Shown here: piece by piece, positions 25,866-35,564 of the stretch | Layout: every line of letters starts with the position of its first letter | Numbering within the stretch: position 1 is the stretch's first letter | Assembly: GCF_027627455.1 (NCBI RefSeq) | Contig: NZ_CP115483.1 | Location: 4,402,001 to 4,466,000, forward strand | Reading direction: 5' to 3' | Origin: Sphingobacterium sp. SYP-B4668 | GTDB taxonomy: Bacteria > Bacteroidota > Bacteroidia > Sphingobacteriales > Sphingobacteriaceae | DNA: 64,000 nt | Notes under the pieces: generated by a model | What the model was told of the DNA's origin: nothing | Seen by the model: the letters and a program-made list of their open reading frames with translations, nothing else | Databases searched by the model: none | Translations under genes and position numbers: made by a program

Positions 25866-28800
25866 TATATTCCTTTCGGTATGCGTAATAGAATAATATC
25901 GGCAACACAGCCACAGATAGGATAAGGCAGATAATCAAACCGCCGACAATCATAATGGCGAGGGGCTTTTGGATCTCAGACCCCATTCCACTCGATAATG
26001 CCGCGGGGAGCAATCCCATTGACCCCATGAGTGCAATCATGACAACAGGTCTAATCCGACTCTTGACGCCGCTATAAATGGACTCTTGGAGGCTCATTTT
26101 CGCCTTTAGATTGTCCTTCATCACACCTATCAATACAATACCATCTATTGTCGCGACTCCAAACAAAATAATAAATCCGATACCTGCAGAGATACCAAAG
26201 ATAGTCCCTGTCACCCATAATGAAATAAACCCACCAATAAAAGCAAAAGGTAGTGTGATTGCTGAAATCAAGGTATCCTTCCCATTTCCAAAATTAGCAT
26301 ACAACAAGAGAAGAATGAGTACCAATGAGACAGGGACAACCATCATCAATTGCTTGGAAGCCCTTTCTTTACTTTCAAACTCTCCTGCCCATACCAATTT
26401 ATTCTCTTTGGCAAGTGATATTTCCTTCTCGACCTTTGCTTTAGCCTCTACAATTGTACTTCCCAAGTCGCGGCCTTCAATATTGAATCCTATACCAATA
26501 TATCGAGAATTGCCCTCTCTATATATAAATGCAGGCCCAGTATGGTAATCTATCGTTGCAATTTCTCGAAGAGGAACACGTTGATCGTTCATTGTTGGAA
26601 TCAAGATATTACCAATCTTTTCGGGATTATCACGATATTCCTTCTGAAAACGTAACCTCACATCAAACATGCGTTCATTTTCATAAAATGTAGTTGCAGA
26701 CTGTCCGCCAATAGTCATCTCGATGACGGATTGCACATCTCGGGTGGACACTCCGTATTTGGCCATTTTAGAATCGTGTAGCTGTATCCGCAACTCGGGA
26801 AGCCCGATATTCTTGAATACATTGACATCCGTAATCCCCTCTACAGATTCAATCGTATTGGCAACTTGAAATGCTTTCTTTTCCAAATCATACAGATTGT
26901 CACCAAATATCTTGATTACCAATGGGCTCTTGACACCTGCAACATATTCCTCTACATTATCCTGAATAGGTTGGCTAAATCCAAAGTTGATACCTGGATA
27001 CTGCTGCAGCTTATCCCGCATCTGCTGGATCAATTCATCTTTTGAGATTTTGTTCTTCCATTCTTGATGGGGCTTTAATTCAATATTGAATTCGATATTA
27101 AAAAATCCGGTAGGGTCTGTACCATCGTTGGGTCTTCCAGTCTGGGTCATAATGAAATCTATTTCATCAAAATCATCCCTAAGCATTGTCTTCATCTCTT
27201 TTGTCAGCTCTACAGATTCGTCCAGATTGATACTATTAGGCAGTGTCGCTCTAATGTAAATGGCACCTTCATTGAGCTTAGGAAGGAATTCCGAACCATA
27301 GAAGTGAAACCGTACAGCGGACCCGATAAGAATAAACAGAAATAAGCCAATCGTCCACTTCTTATGCTTAAATGCAAGCTTAAAGAAACTAAACACATGC
27401 TTTCCAAAGAATCTAGATATGGCATTCTCCTTCTCACTGATATTCTTATTAAGTAGATACTTACACATCGCAGGTACATAAGTGAGGCTCAAAATCAAAG
27501 AACCCAACAAGGCATATCCTAAGGTAAACGCTAATGGCGAAAACATCTTTCCTTCAACTTTTTGAAAGGAGAAGATAGGCAAAAGAGCAACTATTAGAAT
27601 CAATAAAGCAAAGAATATATAACTTGCGACGGACCCGGCACTCTTCTTGATTATTCCTAATTTTGATATCTTATTAAAGCGGGCTGCACCTAGTCGGTGG
27701 GACTCCCGCTCCATCGCCACAAATACGGTCTCCACGATGACGAGCGTGCCCTCGAGCAGCAAACCAAAATCGAGAGAGCCCATTGAGATAAGGTTAGCAG
27801 GCAACCCTTGTATTCGCAGCATGATAATCGCAAATAGGAAGGCCAATGGGATGACCGACGCTACGATAAACGTCGTCTTCCAATTGTACAAAAAGATGAA
27901 TACGATAAACGAGACCAACAAGATGCCCTCTACTAAGTTTTTAGAGACAGTATGCACCGTATTGTCCACCAGTTTTGTCCGATCCACGATGGGGATAAGT
28001 TGTACATTCTTGGGTAAAATACGGGTATTGAGATCTTCAATTTTTTCTTTTAACCGACCAATGACCTCAGACGGATTCTCGCCGCGTAGCATGACTACTA
28101 TCCCTTCGACTAAATCGTCCTCATCATTGTATCCAACTTGTCCGAGTCTAGGTTTGGCAGAAATCTGTACCTCGGCCACATGCTTAATCAAGATAGGAGT
28201 GGATCCATTGACTTTGACCAAGATGTTACCAATATCTTCTATCTTATCAAGCAGCCCTACACCACGCACCACATAGGCTTGATTGCCTTGCTGAATAACA
28301 TCTCCACCTACATTAATATTAGAACGGGATACGGCTTCGTATACATCCAAGGGAGACAAGTTGTAGTTTGCCAACTCGGTAGGGTTAATCTTGATTTCGT
28401 ATATTTTCTCCTCACCGCCAAAACTGACCACATCTGCCACACCAGCTACCGATACCAATTCACGTTCTATAGTCCAATCTTGGATTGCAGACACTTCCTT
28501 AATAGGTAAATCACTCTTAATAATGTATCTAAAAATTTCGCCCGTAGCACCATATGGGGGTTCAATCTCGCTGTGTGCACCATCTGGCAAATCAACCCCA
28601 TTCATCCTATTGGCAACATATTGCTGTGCATAAAAATCATCCACTTCATCATCAAATTGCACTGTCACGACGGATAATCCAAATAACGAAATCGACCTGA
28701 CCTGAGATTTCTTTGGGATGGTGTTCATCTCTTTTGAGATGGGCAATGTCACAAACTTTTCAATTTCTTCAGCACTCCGGCCAGGCCACTGTGTAATAAT

Positions 28801-28953
28801 CCGTGCTCGAGTATTGGTCACATCCGGGAAAGCTTCAATCGGGGTATGGATATAAGCATAAATTCCAACAAACAACATCGCCACTGTCGCAAAAATCACG
28901 ACCAAAGAATGCCTAAGGGAAAAGGCTACAATATTTTGGACAAATTTCTTCAT
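25861..28953 (-). CDS. czcA: Heavy-metal efflux RND transporter (CzcA/CusA family)
   Basis: A 1030-residue inner-membrane RND pump, the usual length. It has 12 transmembrane helices in the RND pattern, a first periplasmic part (about 35-330) and a second (about 560-860). The helix-4 signature reads MGSLDFGLLLEGTLVIVETV (about 391-410), with Glu where the family usually has Asp (DFGxxxDG). Other marks are AFPDVTN (about 37) and ERMFDVRLRFQKEYRDN. It is third after czcC and czcB (gap one base), so it forms a CBA efflux system for divalent or monovalent metal ions. The exact metal (Co/Zn/Cd against Cu/Ag) cannot be told; the symbol is by family. Confidence 0.93.
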   Translation of the reverse strand: MKKFVQNIVAFSLRHSLVVIFATVAMLFVGIYAYIHTPIEAFPDVTNTRARIITQWPGRSAEEIEKFVTLPISKEMNTIPKKSQVRSISLFGLSVVTVQFDDEVDDFYAQQYVANRMNGVDLPDGAHSEIEPPYGATGEIFRYIIKSDLPIKEVSAIQDWTIERELVSVAGVADVVSFGGEEKIYEIKINPTELANYNLSPLDVYEAVSRSNINVGGDVIQQGNQAYVVRGVGLLDKIEDIGNILVKVNGSTPILIKHVAEVQISAKPRLGQVGYNDEDDLVEGIVVMLRGENPSEVIGRLKEKIEDLNTRILPKNVQLIPIVDRTKLVDNTVHTVSKNLVEGILLVSFIVFIFLYNWKTTFIVASVIPLAFLFAIIMLRIQGLPANLISMGSLDFGLLLEGTLVIVETVFVAMERESHRLGAARFNKISKLGIIKKSAGSVASYIFFALLILIVALLPIFSFQKVEGKMFSPLAFTLGYALLGSLILSLTYVPAMCKYLLNKNISEKENAISRFFGKHVFSFFKLAFKHKKWTIGLFLFILIGSAVRFHFYGSEFLPKLNEGAIYIRATLPNSINLDESVELTKEMKTMLRDDFDEIDFIMTQTGRPNDGTDPTGFFNIEFNIELKPHQEWKNKISKDELIQQMRDKLQQYPGINFGFSQPIQDNVEEYVAGVKSPLVIKIFGDNLYDLEKKAFQVANTIESVEGITDVNVFKNIGLPELRIQLHDSKMAKYGVSTRDVQSVIEMTIGGQSATTFYENERMFDVRLRFQKEYRDNPEKIGNILIPTMNDQRVPLREIATIDYHTGPAFIYREGNSRYIGIGFNIEGRDLGSTIVEAKAKVEKEISLAKENKLVWAGEFESKERASKQLMMVVPVSLVLILLLLYANFGNGKDTLISAITLPFAFIGGFISLWVTGTIFGISAGIGFIILFGVATIDGIVLIGVMKDNLKAKMSLQESIYSGVKSRIRPVVMIALMGSMGLLPAALSSGMGSEIQKPLAIMIVGGLIICLILSVAVLPILFYYAYRKEYS

Positions 28954-28954
28954 G

Positions 28955-30058
28955 TTATTTCATCAACTCTTCAAAGACAATCAATTCATTTCGGGTGATA
29001 ATCTGATCTCCCTCTTTATACCCCTCTCGTACAAATGTATATTCATTATTCTCTGCCACAGGCTTTATGGGCATCACTAACAGGTCACAATCTCCATTGT
29101 ATACCACCGCGTATTTTTGATTATTATTGAAGATAATAGCATGATTAGGAATAGCTACGAGCTTTTCATCCATTAAAGTGGCTTTGTTGATAATGACATC
29201 TGCACTCATTCCGGGTTTCAATCTCAGGTCACCATTGTCCAACAAAACACGCGCCTTTAACACCCTTTCTTCCTGATCGAACACGTTAGAAATCTGCTGT
29301 ATCTTACCACTGAATACCTCATTTGGATAAGCTAATGTTTTGACCGTAACCGCAGCACCATTCTTTACATATTGTAAGTTGTTTGCATAGATATTGACCA
29401 TCACCCACACTTGCTTGAGATTACTCAGCGCAAACAACTGTTCCTCATTATTGATATTGGCTCCCGTATTGATATTCTTTTCTACGATATAGCCATCTTT
29501 TGGAGCCTTTATCTGAAAAACACCCTTATCTGCCGTGGCATTGTACAAATCCATGTTGGCGTCTAAACGCCGTAATGTCGCATCTAGATTGGCGAGTTCG
29601 ACCTTAATCTCATCCACATCTCTAGCTGAAGCTAAGCCATCGTTGAACATACTTTGTGTGGACAAGAGCTTTTGCCTGGTTAAAGCAATCTGATTGACCA
29701 ACCCTTGCCGCTCATTGGACATATCATTTACCGAAATACTCCGTACAGTAGCCAATACCTGCCCTTTTTTTACAAATTGTCCCAAATCAAAAGTTACCTG
29801 TTCTGCCGTCCCATCCAGCATACTTCTATACTTAACCACATCGTCCTCATTGTAATTGATACTCCCTGTAAGCGATATTTGTTCTTTCACAGGTTGCAAC
29901 GACAGCTTTTCAAGGGTGATTTTTTTCTTAAAATCTGCGGTCAAGCAATATTTGTCCGGAGACTTATTAGTCAATTTGGTCGTATCCCCGCCTTGATTGC
30001 AAGACGTCAACGAAAGACCCCACGCTATAAAAACTGGAGCATACCTTATTTTCTTCAT
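28955..30058 (-). CDS. czcB: Periplasmic adaptor subunit of metal efflux RND system
   Basis: About 367 residues from the start chosen at 30058 (MKKIRYAPVFIAWG), one base after the stop of the upstream gene; a longer frame would overlap it. The signal ends LTSC, so the adaptor is a lipoprotein. It then has the membrane-fusion order: hairpin and lipoyl-like strand with QFVKKGQVLATVRSI (about 90-104), a helical hairpin (about 105-170, LVNQIALTRQKLLSTQSM), the other half-lipoyl DGYIVEKNINTGANIN (about 185), a beta-barrel and a membrane-proximal domain. It links CzcA in the inner membrane to the outer membrane CzcC. Confidence 0.9.
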   Translation of the reverse strand: MKKIRYAPVFIAWGLSLTSCNQGGDTTKLTNKSPDKYCLTADFKKKITLEKLSLQPVKEQISLTGSINYNEDDVVKYRSMLDGTAEQVTFDLGQFVKKGQVLATVRSISVNDMSNERQGLVNQIALTRQKLLSTQSMFNDGLASARDVDEIKVELANLDATLRRLDANMDLYNATADKGVFQIKAPKDGYIVEKNINTGANINNEEQLFALSNLKQVWVMVNIYANNLQYVKNGAAVTVKTLAYPNEVFSGKIQQISNVFDQEERVLKARVLLDNGDLRLKPGMSADVIINKATLMDEKLVAIPNHAIIFNNNQKYAVVYNGDCDLLVMPIKPVAENNEYTFVREGYKEGDQIITRNELIVFEELMK

Positions 30059-30059
30059 C

Positions 30060-31328
30060 TTAAATATCTTTTCCAATAACATACTGTAGTTCTTCAATGG
30101 TTTTCAAATACTGTTCTTTACGGTCAATCAAATTCTTTTTACTATCTAGATAGGAAGACACAAAGTCCACAAACTCAAGCACAGAGATATTACGACTTTG
30201 GAAGTTGCGGGTATACTTTTCTAAAGATCGATCTAACTGATCTTCAAATTGCCCACCCAACTTTTCAATGATGGATTGTAACTGAGTTAGCCTAGAAACA
30301 GAGGCATCCAATTCGTTTACTATCGACAGTTTATGCTGTGTAAGTGTGGCATTGCTCTTTTCGATTTCCAATCGAGCTATCTTCACATTTCCTTGGTTTC
30401 GATTGAAAATGGGAAGATCTATACTCGCACCAATCCCAATAAAATCTTGCATGATGTTTCCACCTCGATCATATCCAAGATTCAATTGTACATTAGGCTT
30501 TCGCTCGGCCTCCTCTACCGCAAGCTGTTGTCTACTCAACTCTACCTGATTGCCCGCAAGGCGAAAATCCGCTCTATTCTCCATGGCGTCTATCTTCCAC
30601 TGAAGTATTTGGGGAGTAATAAATCGATCGATATTGAGGGTATCTGCAATAACAATCAACGGGGCTTCATCCAAGTTGATATAGGTCTTGATTCTCTGTA
30701 TACGTGTAAGCTTGTCGTTCCGAATTTCCGTCAGTTCATTCTGAAAAGATAGCATCTCCGAATGAATGCGTACATACTCCATTTCGCTGACATTGCCTTC
30801 TTTCCATTGCTTAAAAAAAGCATCGGAGAGATTGCTGAATAATTCAAATTGAGATTGATACAAGGTCTCCTGCACCTGTAACGCCTGCAACTCAATAATG
30901 GACTCCCGCAAATCGAACTTAAGGTTGCGGAGTGTTTCCTCGAATTCCAGTTCTTGACTTTTCAAGTTCAATCGCTCTAATTGAATTCGCTTCTTGCGTT
31001 TACCAGCAGTCTCAATTATCTGTTCCAATTCCATTGAAACTTGCTGATGCTTTCCCCATTTTCCGACTAAGGACGGCATGGTTTCAGCAGGATTATTTTT
31101 CCATAGATTGACCTCCGAAATAGAAAACGTAGGATTGGGCCATAATCGGGCTTGGAGAATAGCAGCACGGGCCTGCTCAATTTGGTATTTCCCTGCCAGT
31201 AATGTCAAATTGGCGGACAAAAATTGTTGTTCGATTTCACGCCTAGCGAGTTCCCTACTGGAATTGTCCTGCGCTAAAGAATGAAAGGTGCTCAATATAA
31301 ATACACCTATAACTAGTAAATATCTCAT
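30060..31328 (-). CDS. czcC: TolC-family outer membrane factor of metal efflux system
   Basis: About 422 residues from ATG 31328 (MRYLLVIGVFILSTFHSLAQ, signal peptide); upstream ATGs at 31337, 31334 and 31409 are in the same frame, and the region before 31337 does not look like a signal. The body is the long alpha-helical outer membrane efflux pattern: helices with LERLNLKSQELEFEETLRNL and a second repeat from about 250 (ENRADFRLAGNQVELSRQQL), then SIDLPIFNRNQGNVKIARLE. It is first in the czcCBA operon and gives the outer membrane exit duct. Confidence 0.88.
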   Translation of the reverse strand: MRYLLVIGVFILSTFHSLAQDNSSRELARREIEQQFLSANLTLLAGKYQIEQARAAILQARLWPNPTFSISEVNLWKNNPAETMPSLVGKWGKHQQVSMELEQIIETAGKRKKRIQLERLNLKSQELEFEETLRNLKFDLRESIIELQALQVQETLYQSQFELFSNLSDAFFKQWKEGNVSEMEYVRIHSEMLSFQNELTEIRNDKLTRIQRIKTYINLDEAPLIVIADTLNIDRFITPQILQWKIDAMENRADFRLAGNQVELSRQQLAVEEAERKPNVQLNLGYDRGGNIMQDFIGIGASIDLPIFNRNQGNVKIARLEIEKSNATLTQHKLSIVNELDASVSRLTQLQSIIEKLGGQFEDQLDRSLEKYTRNFQSRNISVLEFVDFVSSYLDSKKNLIDRKEQYLKTIEELQYVIGKDI

Positions 31329-31431
31329 GTACATCATCTGCGTCGAGTATATGATATGACTGCGAACACATTCGATCGGATAGTATCTTATAAATTGTTC
31401 TCTAGCCATGCCACACGATTTAATTTTGAGA

Positions 31432-31500
31432 CAAAACTAATCGTAGTAGATTACACAAGAATTTGAGTTAGATTAAAATTCGATTAGAATAGATTAGAAT
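31432..31500 (-). promoter_or_regulatory. Predicted promoter and response-regulator boxes for czcCBA
   Basis: On the reverse strand TAGTTTTG (31439-31432) fits the -7 box TAnnTTTG. Upstream of it (31500-31471) three direct units ATTCTAATC, ATTCTAATC and ATTTTAATC lie at 10-11 bp spacing. Spacing of one turn and a place from about -40 to -70 fit activation by an OmpR-type response regulator, such as that encoded at 32853-33530. Confidence 0.5.
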
Positions 31501-31504
31501 TTCA

Positions 31505-32851
31505 TTAGGACACTGGAAAAGTGAGCTCGACAATGGTCCCTAGCTTATCAGATGTCAAGTTGAATCCAATATTATGTTGTTTGAAGATAACCCTTGCCAG
31601 TGATAATCCTATGCCACTGCCCTTGATATCTCCTATATTCTTTCCTCGATAGAAGGTCTGACCGACTAATGGAAGGTCGTCCTCAGCGATACCTATACCA
31701 CTATCTTGAATACGAATAATCAGCTGCCCTCTATCCTGGAATATTTGAATCTTTACCGGTTTATTGTTGGAGTATTTAATAGCATTCTCAACCAAATTTT
31801 GGATGGACAGTTGTATCAGCACGTCATTGCCATAAACATGGAGTACATCCTGATCTTGAATTTGCAGATCCACTGAGATACGCGCGCTGAACTTTTCTTG
31901 AGCATAGGAGACAATATCCCAAACCACCTCATCCAATCTAAATTTTTGGTATGACAATGCCGAACTTTTGGCTTCTGTTAGAATAAGCATATTGTCCAAT
32001 ATATTCGTTAGATTGTCAACATTATCCAACGCAATCTTGGTCGCCTCCTGATATTCTTCAGCAGTACGGATTTTTTGCGAAAAGACCTCTAAAGTACCCG
32101 ATATGGCAGCTAGCGGAGTTCTAAATTCATGAGATACATAGCTCACAAAGTTCTTCTGGATGATAAAAGTTTCCGAAAGCCGATGAAGCAAAGAATTATA
32201 GGTATCGATCAGTTCTTGCAATTCATCTCCGGAATTGATGGTGGAAATAGGTTGGTGTATCGTTGAAACTTCTTTGTGTTTGACCTCTTCCACTACCCTT
32301 TTTATTGGACGATAGGCAATCTTGCTCAAGACATAGGCAAGTACAACAATACTTACCCACGCCACCAGTAGTACCACAGCGACAATAGCGAGGAGCCTAT
32401 TTATTTGATCTTTAAAATCGGAATTGCTTTCTTTCACAAAAACATAAAAATCACCTTGATTATCCGGATAATACATCCCGTAATAAAAATGATTATTGGA
32501 CTGAAAGCTTACTTTTTTGTTTTTCTTGACCGTCATAAGTCGATCTGGAGATATATTGCTATCGTTTTTTAGACTTCCAAACCTTACTTCCCCTTTAGAG
32601 TCATATATGGCCACACGGGACCGATCAATCAAATTTTCGAACTGTATTTTAAACTCGTTGTGCTTGTCATCAGACTGCTCATCCTTCTCCAAATAATAGA
32701 TCCCTGACACCAAGCAAGTGGTTTCCAATTCGTTATAAACAGAGCGTTCACTAGATTTATAAAAAGTCCAATAAATCAATACCGTGGCTATCCCGAAGAT
32801 GATACCAAAGATTAATGAGGTTATAAATGTGAGTCGCTTTCTTAAGTTCAT
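31505..32851 (-). CDS. Sensor histidine kinase (CusS/CzcS-like)
   Basis: A 448-residue membrane sensor kinase. It has TM helices at about 9-30 and 150-172, with a periplasmic sensor part between them, a HAMP region (about 173-230), the H-box SYVSHEFRTPLAAISGT (phosphorylated His at about 243), then the ATPase part with NLVENAIKYSNN (N-box), DSGIGIAEDDLP and GSGIGLSLARVI (G-boxes). It follows its response regulator gene (gap one base) and precedes czcC. By neighbourhood it senses a metal ion in the periplasm and switches on the pump. No metal-binding His or Cys cluster is obvious in the sensor part. Confidence 0.93.
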   Translation of the reverse strand: MNLRKRLTFITSLIFGIIFGIATVLIYWTFYKSSERSVYNELETTCLVSGIYYLEKDEQSDDKHNEFKIQFENLIDRSRVAIYDSKGEVRFGSLKNDSNISPDRLMTVKKNKKVSFQSNNHFYYGMYYPDNQGDFYVFVKESNSDFKDQINRLLAIVAVVLLVAWVSIVVLAYVLSKIAYRPIKRVVEEVKHKEVSTIHQPISTINSGDELQELIDTYNSLLHRLSETFIIQKNFVSYVSHEFRTPLAAISGTLEVFSQKIRTAEEYQEATKIALDNVDNLTNILDNMLILTEAKSSALSYQKFRLDEVVWDIVSYAQEKFSARISVDLQIQDQDVLHVYGNDVLIQLSIQNLVENAIKYSNNKPVKIQIFQDRGQLIIRIQDSGIGIAEDDLPLVGQTFYRGKNIGDIKGSGIGLSLARVIFKQHNIGFNLTSDKLGTIVELTFPVS

Positions 32852-32852
32852 A

Positions 32853-33530
32853 CTATCCTTGCATCATATATCCAGTTCCTTTTATAGTCTGTATATATTG
32901 GTGTTTACTTTCATCTATTTTATTGCGGAGATAAGATATATACACATCCACCACATTGGTATTATTATCAAAATTAATACCCCACACAGCATTCAATATC
33001 ATCGTCCGGGATACAACTCTATCCTTATTCTCAGCAAGATAAATCAACAGTTTCAACTCTTTGGGCGAAAGTTCTATTTTCTCGCCATGCTGATACACTG
33101 CATGTTTGTCAAGATCTATCCTCAGTTCCTGTACCAAGATATCATTTTGGTGTATCTCCTGTTTTTGATATTTGGTACGTCGTGTCAACGCATTGATACG
33201 AGATATCAATTCCTTGAAATGAAAGGGCTTTACCAAGAAATCATCGGCACCACTATCCAATGCTGCGACTTTATCTTCAGTATCATTCAGGGCACTCAAA
33301 ACTAATATCGGTGTCAGTATGCTTTTGTAGCGAATCATCTTCGTGAGCTGTATACCGTCTACTCCAGGTAACATGACATCTAGTATAATCACGTCAAAAG
33401 ATGTGTCAAAGACAATCTCTCTGGCCTCCTCCGCTGAAGCGCAGAGTTGCACATTAAATCCATTCTCTACCAACCCCTTAACAACAAAATCACTAATCCT
33501 AACGTCATCTTCCACAAGTAGTATCTGCAT
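32853..33530 (-). CDS. OmpR/PhoB-type response regulator
   Basis: A 225-residue two-domain regulator. Residues 1-120 are the receiver (acidic pair EDD near residue 7, phospho-acceptor Asp in IILDVMLPGVDG, Lys in FLVKPFHFKEL). Residues about 130-222 are the winged-helix DNA-binding domain (RIDLDKHAV, LSPKELKLLIYLAENKDRVV, TNVVDVYISYLRNKID). It is co-transcribed with the sensor kinase. A TAAGTTTG -7 box at 33563-33556 on the reverse strand may be its promoter. Direct repeats before czcC are its likely target. Confidence 0.94.
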   Translation of the reverse strand: MQILLVEDDVRISDFVVKGLVENGFNVQLCASAEEAREIVFDTSFDVIILDVMLPGVDGIQLTKMIRYKSILTPILVLSALNDTEDKVAALDSGADDFLVKPFHFKELISRINALTRRTKYQKQEIHQNDILVQELRIDLDKHAVYQHGEKIELSPKELKLLIYLAENKDRVVSRTMILNAVWGINFDNNTNVVDVYISYLRNKIDESKHQYIQTIKGTGYMMQG

Positions 33531-33693
33531 AGCATTTCATTTAATCCAATATTTTCAAACTTAGATAAAATGCTTTGTATTCCCGAGTTCTTCATTAAAA
33601 AACACGACCAGTAATTTGAATCGGCTTTTTTTGACGTCCATATGGTGATAGCTCCTTAATATTTTCCGTAATTTTATAAAAATCCAAATCAAA

Positions 33694-34104
33694 TTGATGT
33701 CAACCTCAAAAGTTAAAAATATTATTTTGTTTGATGGTGTGTGCAACCTATGCAACAATACCGTTAACCTTATCATGAGAAACGACAAACGACGCAAATT
33801 CTATTTTTCATCGTTACAATCCGATATTGGACAACATTATCAATCTCTTCTTGGCCACCAAGTCGATTCCATCCTTTATATCCGTGAGGGTCAAATCCTC
33901 AGTAAGAGTAATGCTGCTTTGTACATCGCTAAAGACTTAGGGTTTCCGTGGAGCTTTCTATTCATTTTTAAAATCATTCCAACCTTTCTACGAAATCGGT
34001 GTTATGATTTTATAGCAAAATACAGATATAAGTGGTTTGGCAAACAAGACAGCTGTCGTATGCCAACAGAAGCAGAGCGCAAACGCTTTATCCAAATACT
34101 TTAA
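33694..34104 (+). CDS. DCC-family thiol-disulfide oxidoreductase-like protein (DUF393)
   Basis: A 136-residue protein with the DCC signature ILFDGVCNLCNNTVNLI (about residues 10-26; the CxxC is Cys-Asn-Leu-Cys) near the N-terminus, then FYFSSLQSDIGQHYQ and SILYIREGQILSKSNAAL typical of the group. The fold is thioredoxin-like. Its redox partner is unknown. It starts 12 bases before the aldehyde dehydrogenase gene and may be co-transcribed with it. Confidence 0.88.
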   Translation: MMSTSKVKNIILFDGVCNLCNNTVNLIMRNDKRRKFYFSSLQSDIGQHYQSLLGHQVDSILYIREGQILSKSNAALYIAKDLGFPWSFLFIFKIIPTFLRNRCYDFIAKYRYKWFGKQDSCRMPTEAERKRFIQIL

Positions 34105-34116
34105 TGTTTTCTACTC

Positions 34117-35547
34117 ATGCAAAATTCACTATTGATCAACAAAGCATATGTCAATGGGAAATTCATATCCAGTTCTCATACATTTGAAATCATCAACCCT
34201 GCAACGGGTCTGCCTATAGCAGCAATGCCCGACCTCACGACAAACGACTGCAAAAAGGCAATTCTAGCTGCAGAATCTGCCCTCCAGAGGTGGAGAGAAA
34301 CCAGTAATGGTGAACGATCTGCAATCATTCGGAAATGGTATGAGCTCATTGTATCGCATAAGCCCCTTTTAGCAGAGATCATGACTTTAGAAAGTGGTAA
34401 GCCGCTACAAGAATCTCTAGTAGAGGTCGATTATGGCAACTCTTTCGTAGAATGGTTTGCAGAGGAAGGTAAACGCGCTTATGGAGATACCATCCCAGCA
34501 TCGAAAAAGGGAATGCATCTGATGACCATCAAGCAAGGAATCGGAGTGGTGGCTGCCATCACCCCTTGGAACTTTCCTTTGGCGATGGTTACGCGAAAGG
34601 TAGCACCAGCCCTTGCCGCAGGCTGTACCGTGATATTAAAGCCCGCATCGCAGACTCCGTTCACTGCCATTGCATTAGCCAAACTTGCCGAAGATGCAGG
34701 TATACCCAACGGTGTCTTCAATGTCATCACAAGCAAAGATAGTGCAGGTATTGGTCAGGAGTTGGCTACAAATAAGACAATCCGTAAACTTTCTTTCACA
34801 GGTTCGACACCTGTCGGTAGAACATTAATGGAACAATCGGCCTCCAACATCAAGAAACTATCGATGGAACTTGGGGGTAATGCGCCTTTTATTGTCTTCG
34901 ACGATGCCGACGTAGATGCAGCCGTGGAAGGTGCCATCGCTGCAAAGTTCAGAAACTCTGGACAAACTTGTGTCTCTGTCAACAGATTTTACGTCCAAGA
35001 CGATGTCTATGACGATTTTGCATCCAAACTTACACAAGCGGTCAAGAAGCTCAAAGTGGGTAATGGCCTAGAAAAAGGTGTACAGATTGGGCCGCTCATC
35101 AACGCAAAGGGATTGAAAAAAGTTGAAGAACACGTTGAGGATGCTCTTGCCAAGGGAGCGAAAATCGCGACTGGCGGTCGAGTAATCAACGGCCTATTCT
35201 TTGCCCCTACTGTATTGCTTGATGTAACGTGTGACACTTTGATTGCACAAGAAGAGACCTTCGGTCCAGTATGTGCACTTTTCAAATTCAAATCTGAAGA
35301 AGAGGTTTTATCCTTAGCCAACAATACTGAATTTGGACTAGCCTCCTATTTTTACAGTCAGCATGTCAACAGATGTTTTCGAGTTGCTGAAAAATTAGAA
35401 GCGGGAATGGTGGGCATCAATATTGGACTTATATCTAACGCGGCTGCACCATTTGGAGGGGTAAAGGAATCTGGAGTAGGACGTGAGGGGTCCAGATATG
35501 GACTAGATGAGTATATGGAAATTAAATATTTATGTTTTGGTGGGTAA
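34117..35547 (+). CDS. gabD: NAD(P)-dependent succinate-semialdehyde dehydrogenase
   Basis: A 476-residue aldehyde dehydrogenase. The cofactor part includes TPWNFPLAMVTRKVAPALAA (about 150), then SFTGSTPVGR (about 226). The catalytic Glu lies in LSMELGGNAP (about 249) and the catalytic Cys in NSGQTCVSVNR (about 284). Near the N-terminus FEIINPATG and WRETSNGERSAIIRKW fit GabD-type enzymes, which oxidise succinate semialdehyde to succinate in the GABA shunt. Substrate is by family similarity; other semialdehydes are possible. It is 17 bases from the convergent hemJ-like gene. Confidence 0.9.
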   Translation: MQNSLLINKAYVNGKFISSSHTFEIINPATGLPIAAMPDLTTNDCKKAILAAESALQRWRETSNGERSAIIRKWYELIVSHKPLLAEIMTLESGKPLQESLVEVDYGNSFVEWFAEEGKRAYGDTIPASKKGMHLMTIKQGIGVVAAITPWNFPLAMVTRKVAPALAAGCTVILKPASQTPFTAIALAKLAEDAGIPNGVFNVITSKDSAGIGQELATNKTIRKLSFTGSTPVGRTLMEQSASNIKKLSMELGGNAPFIVFDDADVDAAVEGAIAAKFRNSGQTCVSVNRFYVQDDVYDDFASKLTQAVKKLKVGNGLEKGVQIGPLINAKGLKKVEEHVEDALAKGAKIATGGRVINGLFFAPTVLLDVTCDTLIAQEETFGPVCALFKFKSEEEVLSLANNTEFGLASYFYSQHVNRCFRVAEKLEAGMVGINIGLISNAAAPFGGVKESGVGREGSRYGLDEYMEIKYLCFGG

Positions 35548-35564
35548 TGTCTCCAAAACATAAA

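Noticed and set aside
27647..28276. Forward open frame of 209 codons within czcA
   Set aside because: Antisense shadow; czcA is well supported on the reverse strand.
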